A stretch of 64,000 nucleotides of DNA from Streptomyces sp. NBC_01754. Its GTDB lineage: Bacteria > Actinomycetota > Actinomycetes > Streptomycetales > Streptomycetaceae. Numbering within the stretch: position 1 is the stretch's first letter; the number at the start of each line of letters is the position of its first letter. A program made the position numbers and the translations under genes. This document shows, in pieces, positions 34,040 through 43,745 of the stretch. The notes under the pieces are model-generated. The model made no database searches. It was not told the origin of the DNA and saw only the letters and a list, made by a program, of their open reading frames with translations. The stretch covers positions 5,642,001 to 5,706,000 of the forward strand of contig NZ_CP109132.1 of the NCBI RefSeq assembly GCF_035918015.1. The letters are read 5' to 3'.

Positions 34040-37000
34040 ATGGGCAGCGGGGACCGGTCGACACTGGTGAGAATCTGCGATCAGGCCGGCCGGCCGCGGG
34101 GGACCGGGTTCGTGGCGGACGACCGGGGCACGGTCGTCACCAGCCATCAGGCCGTGGCCTCGGGTGTGCCGCTCGTCCTGCACGCCCCGGACGGCCGCAC
34201 CCGGGCCCTGGACCCGGACGACATCACCGAACTGCCCGCCCTCGGCCTCGCCCTGCTGCGTACCGGCGGACCGGACGCGCTGGGTGTGCAACCGCTGCCC
34301 GTCGCCGTACGCGACCGGATCGGGACCGGTACCTATGTGCGTATCGCCGCCCACGGCTGGCGCGAGGCCCGGGTGCTGGGGAGGACCCCCGCGGTCTACG
34401 AGGAGGGCGGCCGCAGCCAACCCGTGGGCGACGCCCTGGAGCTCGCCCTCGGCACCGACGGCCGGGACGCCCTGCGGTCGGGCGGGTCGGCCGTCGGCGG
34501 CCCGGTGACCGACCCGCGTACCGGGGCCGTCCTCGGCGTCCTGTCCACCGCACTGCGGGCCGGACACGAGACCGCCGGGCTCGCCGTACCGCTCGGCTTC
34601 CACGGCCCCGGACCGGACACCGGGGGCCCCCTGGGCGAACTGCTGCGGCGCAACGCCGGCGCCGTGCCCGGATACGGACGCGACCTGAACCTCGCGGGCG
34701 CCCTCCAGCTGACCGCGACCACGCTCGGCCACCCCGGCCGGCCGGACGGCCCGGAGCCGGTCGGACGGCCGGACACGGCGGCCGAACTCACCGCCTTCGA
34801 GCACGGATCCGGGGCCGTGCTGGGGCTGGTCGGTGCCCCGGGGACCGGCCGCACCACCGAACTGGCCGCCCTGGCCGCCCGGCGGGCCGGTGGCGCGGTC
34901 CCCGCCCTCACCCTCTGGCTGCGCGGCGCGGACCTGCTGGCCGGGGACGCCTCGGTCGCCGAGGCGCTGACCCGGGCGCTCGGACGCTCCGGGCGGATCG
35001 TGAGCGCGGCGGGCGCCCGGGGCGACATGGCGACGGCCACCGCCGAGCGGGTCGCCGCTCTCGCCACCGCGTCCGGCGCGCCCCTGCTGGTCGTCGTGGA
35101 CGGCCCCGAGGAGATGCCACCGCTGCTCGCCCACCGGCTCGCCGAGTGGACCCGGGCGACGGTGCACTGGCTGCGGGCCCACCAGGCGCGGATGGCCGTC
35201 GCCTGCCGCCCGGAGCACTGGGAGACCGCCGGCGCGCTGTACGCCGACGACGCCCTGTACCGTCCGGACCGGCCCGCCCGGGGGCTGCCGCCCGCGGTCC
35301 GGCTGGGCGAACTGACCCCGGAGCAGGCCCGGAGCGCCAAGGAGCGCTACGGCATCCCACCGGACGCGGTCGCCCCGGGCCACGACCGGCACCCGCTGAC
35401 CCTGCGACTCCTCGCCGAGGTACGCGAGGCCCTGCCACCCGGCGTGCCCGGCACCCCCGGCACCGAGGAGGTCTTCGCGGCCCATCTGGACCTCAGCTGC
35501 CTCCGGATCGCCGTCCGCATCGGTGCGGAGGCCGAACCCCGGCTCCGGGGCACGGCGGTACGGCGGCTGGCGGCGAAGGTCGCCGGCCAGGTCCACGAGG
35601 CGGCCCGGCGATGCCTGGGACCGGGGCAGGGGGAGCTGGACCGGGCGGCGTTCGAGGAACTCTTCCCCTGGCGCACGGGATGGGCCTCGGCGGTCCTCAC
35701 CGAAGGGCTGCTGGCTCCGGCGGGCGCGGGATACCGCTTCGCCCACGAGGAGCTGGGCGACTGGGTGCAGGGCGCGCACCTGGACCTGGACGCCGCGCTG
35801 TACGCCCTGGTCCACCGCCGGCACGCGGAGGACCGGGCGGCACCCGACGGGACCGGACCCGAGGACGCGGTCGCGGCGGAGCGCGCGGAGGCGGCGGAAC
35901 CCCGCAGTCTGCCCGTGCCGCGCCATCGCATCGGCCCGGTGCTCCAGGCGATGCTCCTGCTGGAACGCCGCAGGGGCAGCGCGGCACTCGCGTACCGGAT
36001 GGCCGACCTGATCGAGGCGACGGACCGGCTGGCGGCCGCCGCCGGCGACGACGACGGCCGCCACCCCGCCCGGATCGCCGACGCCCTGTGGTGGGCGGCC
36101 CGGCTGCTCCGGGAGAGCCTGCTGAGGGTCCCGGACGCACGGCCGTACATCGGGGTGCTGCGGGTCCTCGCCGGGCGGATCACCCGGTGGCCCCGGGACG
36201 GCGGCGGCGTGGCGGGCGGTGGGCCCTACGCCGCCTTCGCACCGTGGTTCTGGCGGCGGCTCGCGCTGCCGGAGAGCGCGCGGATCGACCTCCTGCGCCG
36301 CCTCGTACCCGCCGACGGCGCCCCGCGGACCGAAACCGGCCGGGAGACGGCCGGAGGGCCGGACGGCGAGGCGGTGGCGTGCGGCGAGGCGGGGCCGCAC
36401 GGCGAGCGGGCCGCGCGCGGCGACGGCGGCGAACGCTATCTGGACGCCGTGGACCGCCGACTGACCGCCCATCCGCGCCCCGTCCAGATCCTGCTCTGCC
36501 GGTGGTTCACCGACGAGACCCCGCTCCACGCCGGGAAGGGCGGACCGATGCGGGCCACCGTGGCCGCCGCCGCACAGGCGCTGCTGTACGCCCGGCGCGA
36601 TCTGGCCGTCGACGACCTGACCGAGGCACTCGTGGACACCGCCCACCCGCGCGCCGCCGAGCTGCTGGCCACCCTCGCCGAGGACGAACCGGCCGCGCTC
36701 TGCCGGGCCGTCGACCGCTGGGCGCGCGACGGCCGGCGGCCCGAACGACGCGCCGCCGCGGCCGAGTACGCCCCGGTCCTCGCGCGCGGCGCCCGCACGG
36801 AGCAGGACCGCGCACTGCTGCGCGAGGCCGCGCTCTTCCTGCTGGCCCGCCCGGGCGACCCCGCCCTGCACGCCCCCGCGCTCACCGTCCTGGTCCGCGA
36901 CCCGCACACCAGGCGCCGTCATCTCGCGCGGGCCCTGCGCCTGTTCGCCGCCGGGGACCCGGGGCTGCCGGTCGCGCTGCTGACCGAGGTGTTCCCCGAG

Positions 37001-37726
37001 CACCCCGAGACGGTGCTCGCGGCCCTGGAGGCACGGCTGTCGCTCCCCGGGGACGCCGCCGCCGACGTCCTGCGCGAACTGGCCCGCCTGGACACCCCGG
37101 CCCTGGCCCTGCACGCCCCCGCCCTCGTACGGCAGTACATCGACAGCCACCCCCGGGACGGCGCGGGTGCCGCCGCCTATGTGGACCTGCGGCTGGAACA
37201 CAGCCCCGCCGCCCGTGCACTGCTCCTGCCCCTGGTGACCGGGCTGCTGCGGGAGAGCCCGGCCCCGCCACCGGTGCGCGCCGCGCTGGCCGGGGTCCTG
37301 GCCGCCCGGGGGAGCGCCGCGTCGAGGCCGTTGCGGGCGGAGTTGCTGGAGGTGCTCCTGGGCTTCGAGCAGGACACCGGCGGGGACCCGGAGACGCTCG
37401 AAGCACTGCTGAGAGCCGCCGCGGCGGGTTTCGACCGCCGCCCCGAGGCCCGTACCCGGGCCCTGGTGCACCGCACCGGAGTACTCCTCGCCCGGACGGC
37501 GGAGGGAGCGGCGCGCTTGGACCGCGCGTTCGTCGAGCTCGCCCGTGACCTGCCGGAATTCGCCGCGCTCGTCCTGAGCTGGCTGGCGGACGCGCCCCAG
37601 GAATGGGCGGCCGTGGTGGGCCCCGGAGCCCGGCGGACCGTCGAGGCACTGGCCGGATCACGGCCCGCGACGACGGTGCCGATGCAAGGCGCGGGGCGTG
37701 CGCATGGCAGTCTTAGACCTGCGTAA
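34040..37726 (+). CDS. Large protein with trypsin-like protease fold fused to NTPase-like domain
   Basis: The 1228-aa protein lies between truB and ribF. N-terminal about 190 residues look like a trypsin-like serine protease fold: TLVRICDQAGRPRGTGFVAD, the His in TSHQAV (H36), and the nucleophile context RSGGSAV (S147). The expected Asp in DLALL reads GLALL, so the catalytic triad may be incomplete. A STAND-like NTPase region follows: GAPGTGRTT at 265-273 has Arg271 in place of the Walker A Lys, and LLVVVDGPEEMP resembles Walker B. The C-terminal half is Ala/Leu/Arg-rich helical repeat sequence, possibly TPR- or HEAT-like. There is no signal peptide. Start: ATG at 34040; a GTG- or ATG-start further upstream is less likely. 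Confidence 0.75.
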   Translation: MGSGDRSTLVRICDQAGRPRGTGFVADDRGTVVTSHQAVASGVPLVLHAPDGRTRALDPDDITELPALGLALLRTGGPDALGVQPLPVAVRDRIGTGTYVRIAAHGWREARVLGRTPAVYEEGGRSQPVGDALELALGTDGRDALRSGGSAVGGPVTDPRTGAVLGVLSTALRAGHETAGLAVPLGFHGPGPDTGGPLGELLRRNAGAVPGYGRDLNLAGALQLTATTLGHPGRPDGPEPVGRPDTAAELTAFEHGSGAVLGLVGAPGTGRTTELAALAARRAGGAVPALTLWLRGADLLAGDASVAEALTRALGRSGRIVSAAGARGDMATATAERVAALATASGAPLLVVVDGPEEMPPLLAHRLAEWTRATVHWLRAHQARMAVACRPEHWETAGALYADDALYRPDRPARGLPPAVRLGELTPEQARSAKERYGIPPDAVAPGHDRHPLTLRLLAEVREALPPGVPGTPGTEEVFAAHLDLSCLRIAVRIGAEAEPRLRGTAVRRLAAKVAGQVHEAARRCLGPGQGELDRAAFEELFPWRTGWASAVLTEGLLAPAGAGYRFAHEELGDWVQGAHLDLDAALYALVHRRHAEDRAAPDGTGPEDAVAAERAEAAEPRSLPVPRHRIGPVLQAMLLLERRRGSAALAYRMADLIEATDRLAAAAGDDDGRHPARIADALWWAARLLRESLLRVPDARPYIGVLRVLAGRITRWPRDGGGVAGGGPYAAFAPWFWRRLALPESARIDLLRRLVPADGAPRTETGRETAGGPDGEAVACGEAGPHGERAARGDGGERYLDAVDRRLTAHPRPVQILLCRWFTDETPLHAGKGGPMRATVAAAAQALLYARRDLAVDDLTEALVDTAHPRAAELLATLAEDEPAALCRAVDRWARDGRRPERRAAAAEYAPVLARGARTEQDRALLREAALFLLARPGDPALHAPALTVLVRDPHTRRRHLARALRLFAAGDPGLPVALLTEVFPEHPETVLAALEARLSLPGDAAADVLRELARLDTPALALHAPALVRQYIDSHPRDGAGAAAYVDLRLEHSPAARALLLPLVTGLLRESPAPPPVRAALAGVLAARGSAASRPLRAELLEVLLGFEQDTGGDPETLEALLRAAAAGFDRRPEARTRALVHRTGVLLARTAEGAARLDRAFVELARDLPEFAALVLSWLADAPQEWAAVVGPGARRTVEALAGSRPATTVPMQGAGRAHGSLRPA

Positions 37727-37765
37727 GGGACACACGTACACGGGTTCGGACGAGGAGCGGTCACA

Positions 37766-38719
37766 GTGCAGTGCTGGCGCGGCTTGGAGGACATCCCCGA
37801 TGACTGGGGACGCAGCGTCGTCACCATCGGCTCCTACGACGGGGTCCACCGCGGCCATCAGCTGATCATCGGCCGCGCGGTGGAGCGGGCGCGTGAGCTC
37901 GGGGTCCCGGCCGTGGTCGTCACCTTCGACCCGCACCCCAGCGAGGTCGTGCGCCCCGGCACCCACCCGCCCCTGCTCGCCCCGCACAGCAGGCGGGCGG
38001 AGCTGATGGCGGACCTGGGCGTCGACGCGGTGCTGATCCTGCCGTTCACCACGGAGTTCTCGAAGCTGGAGCCCGCCGACTTCGTCGTCAAGGTGCTCGT
38101 GGACAAGCTGCACGCCCAACTGGTCATCGAGGGCCCGAACTTCCGCTTCGGGTACCGGGCGGCGGGGAACGTCACGCTGCTGGCCGAGCTCGGCACCACG
38201 TACGACTACCGCGTCGAGGTCATCGATCTCTTCGTGAGCGGAGAGGCGGGCGGCGGCGAGCCGTTCTCCTCCACGCTCACCCGGCGGCTCATCGCCGACG
38301 GCGACGTCGAGGGGGCCGCCGAGATCCTCGGCCGCCCGCACCGGGTCGAGGGCATCGTGGTGCGCGGCGCACAGCGCGGTCGTGCGCTCGGTTTCCCCAC
38401 GGCCAACGTGGAGACCCTCCCGCACACCGCGATCCCCGCGGACGGCGTCTACGCGGGCTGGCTGACGGCCCAGGGCGAGGTCATGCCCGCCGCGATCTCC
38501 GTCGGCACGAATCCGCAGTTCGACGCCACCGAGCGGACGGTCGAGGCCTACGCGATCGACCGGGTCGGTCTCGACCTGTACGGGCTGCACGTCGCGGTGG
38601 ACTTCCTCGCCTACGTACGCGGCATGCTGAAGTTCGACTCGATCGACGACCTGCTGGTGGCGATGGCCGCCGATGTGAAGCGGTCCAGCGAGCTGGTCGA
38701 GGCGTACGAGCGGGCCTGA
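37766..38719 (+). CDS. ribF: Bifunctional riboflavin kinase / FAD synthetase
   Basis: The 317-aa enzyme converts riboflavin to FMN and FAD. The N-terminal FMN adenylyltransferase half (about 1-180) shows GSYDGVHRGHQ (a variant of GxFDGxHxGH), TFDPHP and GPNFRFGYRAAGN; the C-terminal riboflavin kinase half (about 185-317) shows RVEGIVVRGAQRGRALGFPTAN with the catalytic PTAN, and YGLHVAVDFLAYVRGMLKFDS. Start: GTG at 37766 with GAGGAG upstream, 39 bp after the preceding gene, so cotranscription is possible. In Streptomyces ribF is normally followed at some distance by rpsO; here the ABC and ESX genes intervene. Confidence 0.97.
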   Translation: MQCWRGLEDIPDDWGRSVVTIGSYDGVHRGHQLIIGRAVERARELGVPAVVVTFDPHPSEVVRPGTHPPLLAPHSRRAELMADLGVDAVLILPFTTEFSKLEPADFVVKVLVDKLHAQLVIEGPNFRFGYRAAGNVTLLAELGTTYDYRVEVIDLFVSGEAGGGEPFSSTLTRRLIADGDVEGAAEILGRPHRVEGIVVRGAQRGRALGFPTANVETLPHTAIPADGVYAGWLTAQGEVMPAAISVGTNPQFDATERTVEAYAIDRVGLDLYGLHVAVDFLAYVRGMLKFDSIDDLLVAMAADVKRSSELVEAYERA

Positions 38720-38866
38720 GACGGTCAGCGGGGCGGTTGTCCGCAGGGGCGGCGGGGGCGTCACCCGTCAGTGGCGGCGGGCGGCCCGCACACATCACGA
38801 ACCGGATGACGGACGGCGTCGCAGGCCGTCTCGTCCGTCCGGTGTTTCCCAGGAGGAGAAGGACCC

Positions 38867-39679
38867 GTGACCGTTCCGAACGCTTCGCCCGACAGCTACT
38901 ACCGGCGCACGGACGAGCACCGGTACGAGCCCACGGTCCACGCGGGGGGCGCCTGGAACGAGGGTGAGCAGCACTTCAGCCCCCTGGCGGGGCTCGTCGC
39001 CCACGCGATCGACCGGCATCTCGCGGCAGGTCCCGCCACGGACCTGGCGGTGGCCCGGATCAGCTATGACATCCTCGGCCGCATCGACCTCGACGCGTGC
39101 GAGATCACGGTGGAGACCATAAGGCCCGGTCGCACCGTCGAACTCCTCGAAGCGGTCGTCGTCATCGGGGGCCGCCAGGTGGTCCGGGCCCGCGCCTGGC
39201 TCCTCGCGGCTCTCGACACCGCCGCGGTCGCCGGAGCCCCCGACGAGCCGCTCCCCCCGTGGGAGACGGTCCCCCGGTGGGCGATGAGCGACGTATGGGG
39301 CGGCGGCTTCATCGCCTCGCTCGACGTCCGCAGACAGGCCCTGCCCGCCGCCGGACGTGCCACCGCCTGGGTCGCCACGGACCTGGACCTGGTCGCGGGC
39401 GAGACGGCCGGCCCGGTGGCGTCCTACATCGCCCTCGTGGACACCGCGAACGGCGTCACGGTGCGGCAGCGGCCCACGGAGTGGATGTATCCCAACATGG
39501 ACCTGACCATCCACCTCCACCGCCGTCCTGAGGGCCGATGGACCGGGCTGGACACCACGGTCAGCTTCGGCCCGGCCGGGCACGGACTCACCAGCACCGT
39601 GCTCCACGACGCCACCGGCCCGGTGGGCCGCGCCGAGCAGATCCTCACCGTCCGCCCCCTGCCCGGCCTCCGGGGCTAG
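38867..39679 (+). CDS. Thioesterase-superfamily (4HBT_3-like) protein
   Basis: The 270-aa protein has the double hotdog layout of actinobacterial thioesterase-like proteins (ARISYDILGRIDLDACEITVETIRPGRTVELLEAVVVIGGRQVVRARAWLL, then a second half with RPTEWMYPNMDLTIHLHRRPEG and LHDATGPVGRAEQILTVRP). These would hydrolyse acyl-CoA thioesters; the acyl substrate is unknown. Start: GTG at 38867 with AGGAGGAG at 38851. Its TAG shares the CTAG at 39676-39679 with the stop of the convergent ABC gene, so the two genes overlap tail-to-tail by 4 bp. Confidence 0.8.
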   Translation: MTVPNASPDSYYRRTDEHRYEPTVHAGGAWNEGEQHFSPLAGLVAHAIDRHLAAGPATDLAVARISYDILGRIDLDACEITVETIRPGRTVELLEAVVVIGGRQVVRARAWLLAALDTAAVAGAPDEPLPPWETVPRWAMSDVWGGGFIASLDVRRQALPAAGRATAWVATDLDLVAGETAGPVASYIALVDTANGVTVRQRPTEWMYPNMDLTIHLHRRPEGRWTGLDTTVSFGPAGHGLTSTVLHDATGPVGRAEQILTVRPLPGLRG

Positions 39680-40676
39680 GGAGCGGCCGCCGCCGGGCTG
39701 CCCGCCGCCCAGTGGCAGGCCACCTGCGTCCGGTCGCCGCCCCCCAGGACCGGCAGTTCCCGTGTACGGCACGCGTCGGCGACGCCCGCGCGCTCCGCCT
39801 CGCCGGAGGCCAGGATGTGGCAGCGGGCGTGGAAGCGGCAGCCGGACGGGATGTTCGACGGGTCCGGCGGTTCGCCCGTCAGAATCACCGGATCGCCCGG
39901 TGCCTCCGGCAGCACGGACAGCAGCGCCCGCGTGTACGGGTGGCGCGGCGCCGTCAGGATCTGCTCCACGGCGCCCGTCTCGACGATCCGGCCCAGATAC
40001 ATCACCGCCACCCGGTCCGCGATGTTCCACGCCAGCCCCAGGTCGTGCGTGACCACCAGCGCCGACAGCCCCAGCTCGTCGCGGAGCCGCAGCAGCAGGG
40101 CGAGGATCTCACCGCGTACGGAGGCGTCCAGCGAGGCCACCGGCTCGTCCGCGACGATCAGCTCCGGCTCCAGCACCAGTGCGCCCGCGATCACCACCCG
40201 CTGCCGTTGCCCGCCGGACAACTCGTGCGGGTACCGCAGGAGGAAACGTTCCGGCGGACGCAGTCCCGCCCGCGCCAGCGCGTCGCAGACGGCCGTGTGC
40301 TCGTCGGCCGGGTACCCGTGGATGCGCAGCCCCTCGGCCACCGCGTCGTACACCGTGTGGCGCGGGTTGAGCGAGCCGCTGGGGTCCTGGAGGACGAGCT
40401 GCACCCGCTTGCGGTACGCCTTCAGCGCGCGGCCCGAGTAGTCCAGCGGCTCGCCGCCGAAGGTGACCCGGCCTGAGGTGGGCTGCACCAGGCCCAGCAG
40501 GGACCGGGCCAGGGTCGTCTTGCCGCAGCCCGACTCGCCCACCAGGGCCACGATCTCGCCCGGCCGGATGTCCAGGTCGACCCCGTCGACGGCACGCGCC
40601 GTCGCCGCCCCGCGATGGCCCGGGAAGGCGACCTTCAGGGACTCGGCGCTGAGCAGCGGGGCGGGGGGAGTGGTGG

Positions 40677-40680
<4 letters not shown>
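39676..40680 (-). CDS. Oligopeptide/dipeptide ABC transporter ATP-binding protein (OppF/DppF type)
   Basis: The 334-aa ATPase subunit powers peptide import. It carries Walker A GESGCGKTTL, the signature LSGGQRQRV and Walker B LIVADEPVASLD, plus the C-terminal oligopeptide-transporter extension with cysteines (GCRFHARCHI and VADACR) typical of OppD/F-type ATPases, which in relatives hold an iron-sulfur cluster. Start: ATG at 40678-40680, overlapping the TGA of the upstream ATPase gene (ATGA). It is the last gene of the minus-strand peptide-transporter operon. Confidence 0.93.
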
Positions 40681-41734
<1,054 letters not shown>

Positions 41735-41738
<4 letters not shown>

Positions 41739-42655
41739 CGGGACACCCCCAGCTTGGGGTTGAGCACGGACTCGACGGTACGGCCGCAGAGTGTGAACGC
41801 GAGGGCGACGACCGCGATGGCGAGTCCGGGCGGAGCGAGGTACCACCAGTTCCCCGAGCTGACGGCCCCGGCCTCGCGGGCGTCCTGGAGCAGTCCGCCC
41901 CAGGAGACGATCGTGGGATCGCCGAGCCCGAGGAAGGCGAGCGTCGCCTCGGTGAGGATGGCGGTGGAGATCACCAGCGTCGTCTGGGCGAGCACCAGCG
42001 GCATCACGTTGGGCAGGACATGGCGGGACATGATGTGGCGGTGCCCCCCGCCGAGCGCCCGGGAGCGCTCGATGTACGGGCGGGCCTCCACGGAGAGCGT
42101 CTGCGCCCGCACCAGCCGCGCGGTCGTCGGCCAGGTCGTCACGCCGATCGCCAGGATCGTCGTCCAGACGGACCGGGACAGCACGGTGGCCAGGGCGATG
42201 GCCAGGACCAGTGTCGGCATCACCAGGAACCAGTCCGTGATCCGCATGACGACGTTGCCGTACCAGCCCTTGAAGTGGCCGGTGGTGACGCCCACCAGGG
42301 TGCCGATGGCCACGGAGAGGAACGCGGCGAGCAGGCCGACGGTCAGCGAGACCCGCGTCCCCCACACCAGCAGGGCCAGCAGACTGCGGCCGAACTGGTC
42401 GGTGCCCAGCGGGAAGGCGGCGCTCGGCGCCTCCAGCGCGCGCCCGGGCGCGGCGGTGACGCTCTGCGAGTCGGCGCCCACCAGCCAGGGCGCGGCCAGC
42501 GCGGTCACGGCGATCAGCGCGAGGACGGCGAGGCCGGCGAGCCCGGCCCGATGGGTGCGGTACCGGAGCCAGAAGCGGGCGACGGCCTGGCGCCGCCGGG
42601 TCCGGGCGAGGCCGCGCGGTCCGGGGCCCGGTACCGCGTCGGTCGTGGTCGTCAT
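41735..42655 (-). CDS. Oligopeptide/dipeptide ABC transporter permease (OppC/DppC type)
   Basis: The 306-aa membrane subunit has an N-terminal arginine-rich segment, about six hydrophobic helices, and the coupling loop ARPYIERSRALGGGHRHIMSRHVLPNVMPLVLAQ, which matches the EAA loop of peptide-transporter permeases. ATG start at 42653-42655 overlaps the stop of the first permease gene (ATGA). It ends with KLGVSR. Confidence 0.92.
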
Positions 42656-43743
42656 CGGCCCACCCGGGGATCGAGGAGTGGATAGATCACATCGGCGAGC
42701 GTGTTCATCAGGATCACCGCTGCGGCGAAGACGAAGAAGAGGGCCTGCACGAGGGGCAGGTCGGGCACGCTGAGCGCCTGGTAGAAGAGGCCGCCGAGAC
42801 CCGGCCAGGAGAACACCGTCTCCACCAGGATGGCGCCCGCCACCGTGTTGCCGAGGTTCACGAAGAGCAGGGTGACGGTCGGCAGCATCGCGTTGGGGAC
42901 GGCGTGGCGGCGGCGCACGAGGTCGTCGCGCAGTCCCTTCGCCCGGGCCGTGGTCAGATAGTCGCTGCCCATCTCGTCGAGCAGCGAGGACCGCATCACC
43001 AGCAGGGTGCGGGCGTACTCGACGGCGACGAGGGTGACGACCGGCAGGACCAGATGGTGGGCCACGTCGATCACATGGTCGAGGCCGCTGCCGGGACCCG
43101 ACTCCATGCCGCCGGTCGGGAAGAGCCCGGGGATCGGGCCGACGCCCACCGACAGGGTGATGATCAGGAGCAGCCCGAGCCAGAACGACGGCACCGAGTA
43201 CAGGGTCAGGGCGAAGGCCGTGTGGAAGCGGTCACCGGAGGAACCGTTACGCCACGCGGACCGCGACCCCAGCCAGACACCGATCACCGTGTAGAGCACG
43301 AAGGCGGTACCGGTGAGCAGCAGTGTGGCGGGCAGCGCCTCGGCGATCTTGTCCACGACGGGGGCGTGGAACTGGTACGACGTACCGAAGTCCCCGGTCA
43401 GGGCCTTGCCGCAGTACTCGGTGAACTGCTGCCAGAGCGGCAGATCGAGCCCGAACTCGCGGCGCATCGCGGCGATCTGCTCGGCCGACACCTGGCGGCC
43501 GCCCGTCATCTGCTTGACCGGGTCTCCGGGGATCAGCCGGAAGAGGAAGAAGCTGGTGACGAGCACGGCGAACAGCGAGACGGCCGCACCGGCCAGCTTG
43601 CCCGCCGCGTAGCGCAGGTACGCGGTCGTGCCGCGGGCGCGTGGTCCGCGGGCCGACGGCACGACCGGAGCCGTGCCGTCGGCCTGTGCGGTGCCCGCGC
43701 CCGCCGCGCCCGTCAGCGGCGCGGGAGTGCTTTCCGAGCTCAT
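42652..43743 (-). CDS. Oligopeptide/dipeptide ABC transporter permease (OppB/DppB type)
   Basis: The 363-aa membrane subunit has an N-terminal cytoplasmic Ala/Gly/Pro-rich lead (about 45 residues), then the typical OppB start AAVSLFAVLVTSFFLFRLIPGDPV, about six helices, and the coupling loop DYLTTARAKGLRDDLVRRRHAVPNAMLPTVTLL. ATG at 43741-43743 follows the binding-protein stop by 2 bp, so they are in one operon. Confidence 0.92.
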   Translation of the reverse strand: MSSESTPAPLTGAAGAGTAQADGTAPVVPSARGPRARGTTAYLRYAAGKLAGAAVSLFAVLVTSFFLFRLIPGDPVKQMTGGRQVSAEQIAAMRREFGLDLPLWQQFTEYCGKALTGDFGTSYQFHAPVVDKIAEALPATLLLTGTAFVLYTVIGVWLGSRSAWRNGSSGDRFHTAFALTLYSVPSFWLGLLLIITLSVGVGPIPGLFPTGGMESGPGSGLDHVIDVAHHLVLPVVTLVAVEYARTLLVMRSSLLDEMGSDYLTTARAKGLRDDLVRRRHAVPNAMLPTVTLLFVNLGNTVAGAILVETVFSWPGLGGLFYQALSVPDLPLVQALFFVFAAAVILMNTLADVIYPLLDPRVGR

Positions 43744-43745
43744 GG

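Noticed and set aside
33317-37471. Minus-strand open frame of 1384 codons opposite the large fusion gene
   Set aside because: Low-complexity Gly/Gln/Arg translation, no start context, and it would cover truB as well; a shadow frame.
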